From Variovorax paradoxus NBRC 15149 (GTDB taxonomy: Bacteria > Pseudomonadota > Gammaproteobacteria > Burkholderiales > Burkholderiaceae_C), in assembly GCF_001591365.1 (NCBI RefSeq), contig NZ_BCUT01000001.1, forward strand, positions 1,674,001 to 1,738,000: a DNA stretch of 64,000 nt. The letters run 5' to 3'. The position numbers and the translations under genes were made by a program. This document shows, in pieces, positions 38,373 through 45,623 of the stretch (position 1 is its first letter; the number at the start of each line of letters is the position of its first letter). The notes under the pieces were generated by a model. That model saw nothing but the letters and a program-made list of their open reading frames with translations, ran no database searches and had not been told where the DNA came from.

Positions 38373-38972
38373 TCACTTGTCCTTTTCACTTTCGATCAGC
38401 CGCCGCAGCGCCGCGAGGTCGCCACGCGGCGTGCGGCCCTGGGCGTCGGGCCGGAGCGCGCCGCGCAGGTCGTCAAGGTCGTACACCAGCAGGTGCACCC
38501 CGATTTCCTCGCCCAATGCGCGGCTTGCGGCATGCACGCTCAGCGCTTCCACCTGCTCGCCGTGAAACCCGGTGACCATGCGCGGCTCGTAGTCCACGTG
38601 GTGGTCGATCAGGGCAATCTCGGCCGACTTGGAATCATCGCAGAACAATTGAATATAAATGTCTGACAACCGCGTGGCGGTGCCGTGCCAGACCGCGCCG
38701 CCCACATGCGGGCGGAACGCCGCCATGCGCTCCATCCATTCGAGCGCGAGCAGCCGCAGCGCACGCAGTTCCTGTGGCTGGGTGTCGGCGCAATAGAGCG
38801 CGATGTAGTCGCGCACCTCGGCCTCCACCTCGTCGTTGTTCGGCAGCGCCGTGCGCGAGGACAGGCCCAGGTCGCGCAGCGCCCGGCGCTTGGCCGGGCC
38901 GTACTCCAGCCCCTCCTCGACGACGAGGCGGGCTGCGGCGGCGGCAATCTCGCGCTTGGTGGACGTGTCCAT
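38373..38972 (-). CDS. Conserved protein of unknown function
   Basis: A 199-residue soluble protein. Features include an N-terminal helical region (STKREIAAAAARLVVEEGLE), a basic KRRALRDLG, and a central VWHGTATRLSDIYIQLFCDD followed by ALIDHH. The middle segment with GTATRLSD then acidic and His residues vaguely recalls a nucleotidyltransferase-like fold, but I cannot assign a family. The open frame extends 59 codons upstream across the mpl divergent region; the ATG used here is the first consistent with that spacing. Confidence 0.72.
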   Translation of the reverse strand: MDTSTKREIAAAAARLVVEEGLEYGPAKRRALRDLGLSSRTALPNNDEVEAEVRDYIALYCADTQPQELRALRLLALEWMERMAAFRPHVGGAVWHGTATRLSDIYIQLFCDDSKSAEIALIDHHVDYEPRMVTGFHGEQVEALSVHAASRALGEEIGVHLLVYDLDDLRGALRPDAQGRTPRGDLAALRRLIESEKDK

Positions 38973-39074
38973 CGGGACATTTTGCCCGCAGTACGGCGCC
39001 CCTCGCACAAACATCAGTACAAGGGACGAGGGCCAGGGTGCGGACACCGCTTGCCGCCTCCCTAGAATCGGCCG

Positions 39075-40478
39075 ATGCACATTCATATTCTTGGCATCTG
39101 CGGCACGTTCATGGGCGGATTGGCCGCCCTGGCGCGCGAGGCAGGCCACCGGGTCACGGGCTGCGACGCCGGCGTGTACCCGCCCATGAGCGACCAGCTC
39201 CGGTCGCTCGGCATCGACCTGATCGAGGGCTTCGGCGCGGACCAGCTCGCGCTTTCACCCGACGTCTTCGTGGTCGGCAACGTGGTTTCGAGGGCCCGGC
39301 TGGCCGACGGCACGCCCAAGTTTCCGCTGATGGAGGCCATCCTCGACGCCGGCAGGCCCTACACCAGCGGACCGCAGTGGCTGGCCGAGCATGTGCTGCA
39401 GGGCCGCCATGTTCTGGCCGTGGCCGGCACCCACGGCAAGACGACCACCACCTCGATGCTGGCCTGGGTGCTCGAACAGGGCGGCAAGGCGCCGGGCTTC
39501 CTCGTGGGCGGGGTGCCGCTGGACTTCGGCGTCTCGGCGCGGCTCGGCAAGGGTTCGGCCTTCGTCATCGAGGCCGACGAGTACGACACGGCCTTCTTCG
39601 ACAAGCGCAGCAAGTTCGTGCACTACCGCCCGCGCACCGCGGTCCTCAACAACCTGGAGTTCGACCACGCCGACATCTTCGACGACCTGGCCGCCATCGA
39701 ACGCCAGTTCCATCACCTCGTGCGCACGGTGCCCGGCACCGGCCGGCTGGTGGTGAACGCCACGGAAGAAAGCCTGCAGCGCGTGCTGGCAGAGGGCTGC
39801 TGGAGCGAACTGGCGCGCTTCGGCGCCGGCGGTGAATGGCAGGCCCGGGGCACGCATGACGCCTTCGACGTGCTGCGCCAGGGCGAGGCGGTCGGCCGGG
39901 TCGAGTGGGAACTCTCGGGCCTTCACAACCAGATGAACGCGCTGGCCGCCATCGCGGCGGCAGAGCATGTGGGCGTGGCGCCGGCCGATGCGGCCCGCGC
40001 GCTCGGTGGCTTCAGGAACGTGCGCCGGCGCATGGAGCTGCGCGGCAGCGTCGAGCGCAGCGGCGGCGCGATCACCGTCTACGACGATTTCGCCCACCAT
40101 CCCACCGCCATCCGCACCACGCTCGACGGGCTGCGCAAGAAGCTCGACGACGCCGGCCGGCAGGGCGAGCGCATCCTCGCGGCCTTCGAGCCGCGCAGCA
40201 ACACGATGAAGCTGGGCGTCATGGCGGCGCAGCTGCCGTGGAGCCTGGAAGCGGCCGACCTGTCGTTCTGCCACACGGCCGGGCTCGACTGGGACGCCGC
40301 CGCGGCCCTGGCCCCGATGGGCGAGCGCGCGCAGGTGGCCGGCGCCGTCGAACCGCTGGTGGCGCAGATCGTCGCCGCGGCGAGGCCCGGCGACCACATC
40401 GTCTGCATGAGCAACGGCGGCTTCGGCGGCGTGCACGACAAACTGCTTGCGGCGCTGCGCGCGGCCAGCGCAGCATGA
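39075..40478 (+). CDS. mpl: UDP-MurNAc:L-Ala-gamma-D-Glu-meso-DAP ligase Mpl
   Basis: Mpl reattaches the recycled murein tripeptide to UDP-MurNAc. The 467-residue Mur ligase has the N-terminal dinucleotide-like loop HILGICGTFMGGLA, the ATP loop AGTHGKTTTTSM, EADEYDTAF, and the C-terminal YDDFAHHPTAIRTTL block specific to Mpl/MurC. AmpD, in the same recycling route, is also encoded in this window. The stop overlaps the start of the cupin gene (ATGA). Confidence 0.95.
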   Translation: MHIHILGICGTFMGGLAALAREAGHRVTGCDAGVYPPMSDQLRSLGIDLIEGFGADQLALSPDVFVVGNVVSRARLADGTPKFPLMEAILDAGRPYTSGPQWLAEHVLQGRHVLAVAGTHGKTTTTSMLAWVLEQGGKAPGFLVGGVPLDFGVSARLGKGSAFVIEADEYDTAFFDKRSKFVHYRPRTAVLNNLEFDHADIFDDLAAIERQFHHLVRTVPGTGRLVVNATEESLQRVLAEGCWSELARFGAGGEWQARGTHDAFDVLRQGEAVGRVEWELSGLHNQMNALAAIAAAEHVGVAPADAARALGGFRNVRRRMELRGSVERSGGAITVYDDFAHHPTAIRTTLDGLRKKLDDAGRQGERILAAFEPRSNTMKLGVMAAQLPWSLEAADLSFCHTAGLDWDAAAALAPMGERAQVAGAVEPLVAQIVAAARPGDHIVCMSNGGFGGVHDKLLAALRAASAA

Positions 40479-40984
40479 CGGCCATGCGTGCCCGCGAGCT
40501 GATCGAGAGCCTGAAGCTGCAGCCCCACCCCGAGGGTGGCTGGTACAGCGAGGTGTTCCGCTCGGCGGCGAGCGTCGTTCCCACCGACGGCCGCACGCCG
40601 CGCAGCGCGCTCACCAGCATCTACTTCCTGCTCGAGGCCGGCCAGCATTCGCGCTGGCACCGGGTGCTGTCGGACGAAGTGTGGGTGCACCTGGAAGGCG
40701 TGCCGCTCGCGCTCTGGACCTGCGATGCCGCGCTGCGCACGGCGCCGGCCCATGTGCGGCTGGGCCCGGTCGATGCGCACGGCACGCGCCCCCAGCATGT
40801 GGTGCCGGCCGGCCAGTGGCAGGCCGCCCGGCCGATCCAGGGCCACGCGAGCGGCGACTACACGCTGGTCGCCTGCATGGTCGGCCCGGGCTTCGACTTC
40901 GCCGACTTCTCCCTGGTGCTGCCGGACAGCGATGAAGCCGCCGCCATGCGGCACCACTGGCCGGACCTGGCCGGGATGCTTTGA
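40475..40984 (+). CDS. DUF985-family cupin
   Basis: A 169-residue cupin. LQPHPEGGWYSEVFRS near the N-terminus and HRVLSDEVWVHLEG and YTLVACMVGPGFDFADF further on match the DUF985 (YML079w-like) family, which includes a few proteins with sugar-nucleotide epimerase-like folds but mostly unknown activity. It is translationally coupled to mpl and convergent with aroG, 9 bp away. Confidence 0.85.
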   Translation: MTAMRARELIESLKLQPHPEGGWYSEVFRSAASVVPTDGRTPRSALTSIYFLLEAGQHSRWHRVLSDEVWVHLEGVPLALWTCDAALRTAPAHVRLGPVDAHGTRPQHVVPAGQWQAARPIQGHASGDYTLVACMVGPGFDFADFSLVLPDSDEAAAMRHHWPDLAGML

Positions 40985-40993
40985 GCCTGTTGT

Positions 40994-42112
40994 TCAGCCC
41001 CGGCGCTGCTTGATCGCCTGCGACAGGGTGTCCAGCACCTGCACCGAGTCGTCCCAGCCCAGGCAGGCGTCGGTGATGCTCTTGCCGTATTCGAGGCCCG
41101 AGAGCTGGTCCTTGCCCGGCGTGAACTTCTGCGCGCCGGCCTGCAGGTGGCTTTCGACCATCACGCCGAAGACGCGGTTCGAACCCCCGGCGATCTGGCC
41201 GGCGATGTCCTTGGCCACGTCGATCTGCTTCTGGTGCTGCTTGGAGCTGTTGGCGTGGCTGCAGTCGACCATCAGCGTGGGCGGCAGCTTGGCGGCCTCG
41301 AGGTCCTTGCAGGCCGCCTCGACGCTGGCCGCGTCGTAGTTGGGCGCCTTGCCGCCGCGCAGGATCACGTGGCAGTCGCGGTTGCCGTTGGTCTGCACGA
41401 TCGCGACCTGGCCGTTCTTGTGCACCGAGAGAAAGTGGTGGCCGCGCGCCGCCGCCTGGATGGCGTCGGTGGCGATGCGGATGTTGCCGTCGGTGCCGTT
41501 CTTGAAGCCGATGGGCGCCGACAGGCCCGAGGCCAGTTCGCGGTGCACCTGGCTTTCGGTGGTGCGCGCGCCGATCGCGCCCCAGGCGATCAGGTCGCCG
41601 ATGTACTGCGGCGAGATCACGTCGAGGAACTCGCTGCCCGCCGGCAGGCCGAGCCGGTTGATGTCGATCAGCAGCTGGCGCGCCATGCGCAGGCCCTCGT
41701 CGATGCGGTAGCTCTCGTCCAGGTACGGGTCGTTGATGAGGCCCTTCCAGCCGACCGTGGTGCGCGGCTTCTCGAAGTACACGCGCATCACGATCTCGAG
41801 CGTGCCGGCGTACTTTTCGCGCTCCACCTTGAGGCGGCGGGCGTATTCGAGCGCCGCGGCCGGGTCGTGGATCGAGCAGGGGCCCATGACCACCAGCAGC
41901 CGGTCGTCCTTGCCCGCCATGATGTTGTGGATGCTGCGGCGGGTGCCTTCGATCAGCGTCTCGACCGGCGTGCCGCGGATCGGGAAGAAGCGGATCAGGT
42001 GTTCGGGAGGGGGCAGCACGTTGATGTCCTTGATGCGTTCGTCGTCGGTCTTGCTGGTTTTTTCGACGCTCGCATACCAGCTGTCGCTGGCGGGGGCAGT
42101 GTTCGTGCTCAT
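40994..42112 (-). CDS. aroG: 3-deoxy-7-phosphoheptulonate (DAHP) synthase, class I
   Basis: This enzyme condenses phosphoenolpyruvate and erythrose 4-phosphate, the entry step to aromatic amino acids. The 372-residue protein is of the AroFGH type I-alpha class: LLVVMGPCSIHDP, RVYFEKPRTTVGWKGL, GFKNGTDG and VDCSHANSSK are all present. Which aromatic acid feeds back on the enzyme cannot be read safely; the symbol reflects the family. It is preceded by an attenuator with an aromatic-rich leader peptide, so transcription probably responds to Phe, Tyr and Trp tRNA charging. Confidence 0.95.
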   Translation of the reverse strand: MSTNTAPASDSWYASVEKTSKTDDERIKDINVLPPPEHLIRFFPIRGTPVETLIEGTRRSIHNIMAGKDDRLLVVMGPCSIHDPAAALEYARRLKVEREKYAGTLEIVMRVYFEKPRTTVGWKGLINDPYLDESYRIDEGLRMARQLLIDINRLGLPAGSEFLDVISPQYIGDLIAWGAIGARTTESQVHRELASGLSAPIGFKNGTDGNIRIATDAIQAAARGHHFLSVHKNGQVAIVQTNGNRDCHVILRGGKAPNYDAASVEAACKDLEAAKLPPTLMVDCSHANSSKQHQKQIDVAKDIAGQIAGGSNRVFGVMVESHLQAGAQKFTPGKDQLSGLEYGKSITDACLGWDDSVQVLDTLSQAIKQRRG

Positions 42113-42149
42113 GGTGCTTTCCTTGTTGGAGTGGATATCGTCAGGGCAT

Positions 42150-42186
42150 AAAAAAACCGCCGGGGCTCGAGGCGCCGGCGGTTTTG
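42150..42186 (-). terminator. Attenuator terminator in the aroG leader
   Basis: On the minus strand a GC-rich hairpin (arms CCGCCGGCGCC and GCCCCGGCGG around TCGA) is followed by seven Ts, 19 bp after the leader-peptide stop and about 40 bp before aroG. The 5' arm CCGCCGG is also fully complementary to CCGGCGG in codons 17-19 of the leader peptide (42224-42230). Antiterminator and terminator pairings are therefore mutually exclusive. Confidence 0.8.
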
Positions 42187-42204
42187 GGAGGGTGTTCGTT
42201 TGCT

Positions 42205-42279
42205 TTACGCGCTCGCCTCTCGTCCGCCGGAAACCGGGAACCAAAAGTAGGCAAAGAAATAAGCGCGGAGGGCGGACAT
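42205..42279 (-). CDS. Aromatic-rich leader peptide of aroG
   Basis: A 24-codon peptide beginning MSALRAYFFAYFWFPV and ending in TAA. Residues 7-14 are Tyr-Phe-Phe-Ala-Tyr-Phe-Trp-Phe: seven aromatic residues in eight, with all three aromatic amino acids. It is followed by a terminator and then aroG, the standard layout of an attenuator. Ribosome stalling at these codons would leave codons 17-19 free to pair with the terminator arm and allow readthrough. An extended -10 (TGCTACATT) ends 9 bp upstream of the ATG, so the transcript appears leaderless; no Shine-Dalgarno is seen. Confidence 0.82.
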   Translation of the reverse strand: MSALRAYFFAYFWFPVSGGREASA

Positions 42280-42287
42280 GTGGGCGG

Positions 42288-42295
42288 AATGTAGC
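42288..42295 (-). promoter_or_regulatory. Extended -10 promoter of the aroG leader
   Basis: Minus-strand TG-C-TACATT is an extended -10 element; no good -35 is present at 16-18 bp. The start of transcription would fall one or two bases before the leader-peptide ATG. Confidence 0.4.
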
Positions 42296-42296
42296 A

Positions 42297-42330
42297 CGGA
42301 AAACGAAGAGCCGGGAAAAAGGCCCGGCTC
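42297..42330 (-). terminator. Intrinsic terminator after the BamE-like gene
   Basis: On the minus strand an 8-bp stem GAGCCGGG/CCCGGCTC with a 7-base loop is followed by the T-rich TTCGTTTTCC. It lies just after the BamE-like gene and just upstream of the aroG leader promoter, so it separates the two transcription units. Confidence 0.7.
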
Positions 42331-42338
42331 CGAAGGGC

Positions 42339-42875
42339 TCAGCGGTAGCCGGATTCGTTGGGGTTGTGGATGATCCAGATCAGGTTGCCGCTGGAGTAGT
42401 CGCCCATGCCGCCGCCCGCGAAGACCAGGCGGCCCTGGCCCTTGTAGGTCATCTCGTAGCGGTGGCGGTCGCTGCCGAAATAGAACGGGATGAAGGCCTT
42501 GCCCGTGACGTAGGCGCCCTGGTCGGTCGGCGGACCGGCCAGGTCGGTGACCTGCTTGGCGCTCATGCCGATCTGCAGCCGCGTGAACCTGCTGTTGCGC
42601 GCGGGGTTGCCGGTGATCTCGCCTTCGTAGCCATTCAGGCCCTTGACGGTGCGGCCGCTGCCGGCTTCGACCTTGGAGGAATCGACCACGTTGCCCTGGG
42701 CATCCATGCCGGCCTTGGCGCCGCCGCGGGCCGGTGCTGCCGGCGCGGCAGCAGGTGCCGCCGCGGGCTGGCTGCCGCCCGAACCGCCGCGCGAAGCGCA
42801 GCCTGCGGTTGCGAGCGCCACTGCGGCAGCCGCGGCCCACAGGGCCGCAGACGAATTGATCCTGATCCTCTTCAT
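42339..42875 (-). CDS. BamE/SmpA-like outer-membrane lipoprotein
   Basis: A 178-residue lipoprotein: MKRIRINSS, hydrophobic core, lipobox LATAGC (C26). An Ala/Pro/Gly linker leads to a compact domain with FTRLQIGMSAKQVTDLAGPPT, the SmpA/OmlA (BamE) signature. BamE is an accessory of the beta-barrel assembly machine; this may be a paralogue, since the true bamE usually lies by fur/recN. The ribosome-binding site can be locked in a hairpin (listed separately). Confidence 0.75.
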   Translation of the reverse strand: MKRIRINSSAALWAAAAAVALATAGCASRGGSGGSQPAAAPAAAPAAPARGGAKAGMDAQGNVVDSSKVEAGSGRTVKGLNGYEGEITGNPARNSRFTRLQIGMSAKQVTDLAGPPTDQGAYVTGKAFIPFYFGSDRHRYEMTYKGQGRLVFAGGGMGDYSSGNLIWIIHNPNESGYR

Positions 42876-42880
42876 CGAAT

Positions 42881-42906
42881 GCTCCTCTTTGTAAAAATCG
42901 AGGAGC
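42881..42906 (-). promoter_or_regulatory. Hairpin sequestering the ribosome-binding site of the BamE-like gene
   Basis: In the transcript, GCTCCTC pairs perfectly with GAGGAGC 12 bases later. The second arm is the Shine-Dalgarno sequence located 6 bases before the ATG. Seven consecutive pairs, five of them G-C, could restrict translation unless melted, for example by heat or upstream translation of tldD. Confidence 0.5.
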
Positions 42907-42922
42907 GGAGCTTAGCAAGGCC

Positions 42923-44383
42923 TCAGGCCGTTCCGCCTACGGTCAAACCATCGATGCGCAGGGTGGGCTGGCCGACGCCGACCGGCACGCTTTGGCCTTC
43001 CTTGCCGCAGGTGCCCACGCCCGAATCGAGCTTCATGTCGTTGCCGATCATGGTCACGCGGGTGAGCGCGTCGGGGCCGTTGCCCACGATGGTCGCGCCC
43101 TTGACCGGGTACTGGATCTTGCCGTTCTCGACCCAGAAGGCCTCGCTGGCCGAGAACACGAACTTGCCGCTCGTGATGTCGACCTGCCCGCCGCCGAAGT
43201 TGGTGGCGTACAGGCCCTTCTTGATGCTGGCCACGATTTCCTTCGGGTCCTTGTCGCCGCCGAGCATGTAGGTGTTGGTCATGCGCGGCATCGGCACGTG
43301 GGCGTAGCTCTCGCGGCGGCCGTTGCCCGTGGGCTTGACCTTCATGAGGCGCGCGTTGAGCGAATCCTGGATGTAGCCCTTGAGGATGCCGTCCTCGATC
43401 AGCACGTTGCGCTGGCTCGCGTTGCCTTCGTCGTCGACGTTCAGCGAGCCGCGGCGGTCGGCAATGGTGCCGTCGTCCAGCACCGTCACGCCCTTGGCCG
43501 CCACGCGCTGGCCGATGCGGCCCGAGAACGCGCTCGAGCCCTTGCGGTTGAAGTCGCCCTCCAGGCCGTGGCCGATGGCTTCGTGCAGCAGGATGCCGGG
43601 CCAGCCGGAGCCGAGCACCACGGTCATCTCGCCGGCAGGCGCCGGGCGTGCATCGAGGTTGGTCAGCGCGGCCTTCACGGCCTGGTCGACGTATTCGGCG
43701 ATCTGCGTGTCGTTGAAGTAGGCCAGGCCGAAGCGCCCGCCGCCGCCGCCCGAGCCGACCTCGCGCCGGCCGTTCTGCTCGGCGATCACGGTGACCGACA
43801 GGCGCACCAGCGGCCGCACATCGGCCGCCAGCGTGCCGTCGGCGCGCGCCACCAGCACCACGTCGTATTCGCTCGCCAGGCCCGCCATGACCTGCGCCAC
43901 GCGCGGGTCGCGCGAACGCGCGAGCTTCTCGACCTTTTCGAGCAGCTTGACCTTGGCCGTGCTGTCGAGCGTGGAAATGGGGTCGACGCCGTTGTAGAGC
44001 GAGCGGCTCGAGGCGATCTTGCGGGTGGCCGTCTTCACGCGGCCGGTGCGGCCCGCCGAGGAAATGGAGCGCACCGTGCGGGCCGCGTCGAGCAGCGAAG
44101 CCTCGGAGATGTCGTCCGAATAGGCAAAGGCCGTCTTCTCGCCGCTGACCGCGCGCACGCCGACGCCCTGGTCGATGCTGAAGCTGCCGGTCTTGACGAT
44201 GCCCTCTTCCAGGCTCCAGCCTTCGCTGCGCGTGTACTGGAAGTACAGGTCGGCGTCGTCCACCCGGTGCGCGGTGATCTCGGCCAGGGCCTTGCTCAGG
44301 TGCGATTCGTCCAGGCCGAAGGGCGTGAGCAGGAGCTTTTGCGCCGTGGCGAGGCGCTCGATGGTGGGTTCGCGGGAGATCAT
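42923..44383 (-). CDS. tldD: Metalloprotease TldD
   Basis: TldD forms a heterodimeric zinc peptidase with TldE (PmbA), acting on unfolded peptides and microcin or CcdA substrates. The 486-residue protein shows the zinc motif LLHEAIGHGLEGD (HExxxH) and the typical C-terminal GVGTCGKEGQSVPVGVGQP. Length is normal. It lies 53 bp downstream of rodA and 47 bp upstream of the BamE-like gene, probably one transcription unit. Confidence 0.95.
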   Translation of the reverse strand: MISREPTIERLATAQKLLLTPFGLDESHLSKALAEITAHRVDDADLYFQYTRSEGWSLEEGIVKTGSFSIDQGVGVRAVSGEKTAFAYSDDISEASLLDAARTVRSISSAGRTGRVKTATRKIASSRSLYNGVDPISTLDSTAKVKLLEKVEKLARSRDPRVAQVMAGLASEYDVVLVARADGTLAADVRPLVRLSVTVIAEQNGRREVGSGGGGGRFGLAYFNDTQIAEYVDQAVKAALTNLDARPAPAGEMTVVLGSGWPGILLHEAIGHGLEGDFNRKGSSAFSGRIGQRVAAKGVTVLDDGTIADRRGSLNVDDEGNASQRNVLIEDGILKGYIQDSLNARLMKVKPTGNGRRESYAHVPMPRMTNTYMLGGDKDPKEIVASIKKGLYATNFGGGQVDITSGKFVFSASEAFWVENGKIQYPVKGATIVGNGPDALTRVTMIGNDMKLDSGVGTCGKEGQSVPVGVGQPTLRIDGLTVGGTA

Positions 44384-44436
44384 TGCGCCATTCTAGGCAG
44401 CCGCCCTCTTCCGTGCCGGGCCCAAGGGCACTGGCG

Positions 44437-45591
44437 CTAGTTCTGGGCGAGCTTTCGGGCCCGGGCGATCGACATCAGGATGCCCAGCCCCAGCCCCAGC
44501 GTGACCATGGCGGTGCCGCCATAGCTGATGAACGGCAGCGGCACGCCCACCACCGGCAGGATGCCGCTCACCATGCCCATGTTGACGAAGGCATAGGTGA
44601 AGAAAATCATCGTGACCGCGCCCGCCAGCAGGCGCGAGAACAGGGTCTGCGCCGCCGCGGCAATGGCCAGCCCGCGGAAGATCAGCAAGATGAAGGCCGC
44701 GATCAGCGACAGGTTGCCCACCAGGCCGAACTCCTCGGAATAGGCGGCAAAGATGAAGTCGGTGGTGCGCTCGGGGATGAATTCGAGGTGCGTCTGCGTG
44801 CCCTGCATGAAGCCCTTGCCGCCGACCCCGCCCGAGCCGATGGCGATCATGCCCTGGATGATGTGGAAGCCCTTGCCCAGCGGATCCTTGCTGGGGTCGA
44901 GCAGCGTGCACACGCGCTGCTTCTGGTAGTCGTGCAGCACGCGCCAGTCGACGCCGTCGGCGCACAGCTGCGACTCGAAGCCCACGATCAGCGCGACCGC
45001 CACGGCACCGATCACCACCGGCGGCACGATCAGCTTCCAGGGCAGCCCGGCAAAGAAGATCACCGCCATGCCAGCCGCCAGCACCAGCAGCGAGGTGCCC
45101 AGGTCGGGCTGCTTCATGATGAGCCCGACCGGCACCGCCAGCAGCACCGTGGCCACCACGAAGTCGAGCGGCCGCAGCTGGCCCTCGCGGCGCTGGAACC
45201 ACCAGGCCAGCATCAGCGGCATTGCGATCTTGAGGATTTCGCTCGGCTGGATCACCACGCCCACGTTGATCCAGCGCTGCGCGCCCTTCTTGGTGATGCC
45301 GAACAGCGCCACCGCGACCAGCAGCGCCACCCCGGTCGCGTAGAGCGGCACCGCGAACATCATCAGCCGCTGCGGCGGCACCTGGGCCACCACGAACATG
45401 ATGAAGCCGGCCAGCAGCATGTTGCGGCCGTGGTCGGCAAAGCGCGAACCATGGTCGTAGCCCGACGAATACATGGTCAGCAGCCCGGCAAAGGCCAGCA
45501 GCAGCACGGCAAAAGCCAGAAAGCCGTCGAAGCCCTGGAAGATGGGCGCGACCCGGCGCGCCAGGGAGGGCTGGTTGAACACTGCGGACAT
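44437..45591 (-). CDS. rodA: Rod shape-determining SEDS protein RodA
   Basis: RodA is the SEDS peptidoglycan glycosyltransferase of the elongasome, working with PBP2. The 384-residue protein has about ten membrane helices and the SEDS signature LPVVGVPLPFISYGGTAM near the C-terminus. The block PERTTDFIFAAYSEEFGLVG is also characteristic. The PBP2 gene mrdA, usually adjacent, is not next to it here. It starts 32 bp after the two-component kinase gene. Confidence 0.95.
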   Translation of the reverse strand: MSAVFNQPSLARRVAPIFQGFDGFLAFAVLLLAFAGLLTMYSSGYDHGSRFADHGRNMLLAGFIMFVVAQVPPQRLMMFAVPLYATGVALLVAVALFGITKKGAQRWINVGVVIQPSEILKIAMPLMLAWWFQRREGQLRPLDFVVATVLLAVPVGLIMKQPDLGTSLLVLAAGMAVIFFAGLPWKLIVPPVVIGAVAVALIVGFESQLCADGVDWRVLHDYQKQRVCTLLDPSKDPLGKGFHIIQGMIAIGSGGVGGKGFMQGTQTHLEFIPERTTDFIFAAYSEEFGLVGNLSLIAAFILLIFRGLAIAAAAQTLFSRLLAGAVTMIFFTYAFVNMGMVSGILPVVGVPLPFISYGGTAMVTLGLGLGILMSIARARKLAQN

Positions 45592-45623
45592 GGGGGCGGA
45601 TTATCCGCGCCCCGCCGGGCATT

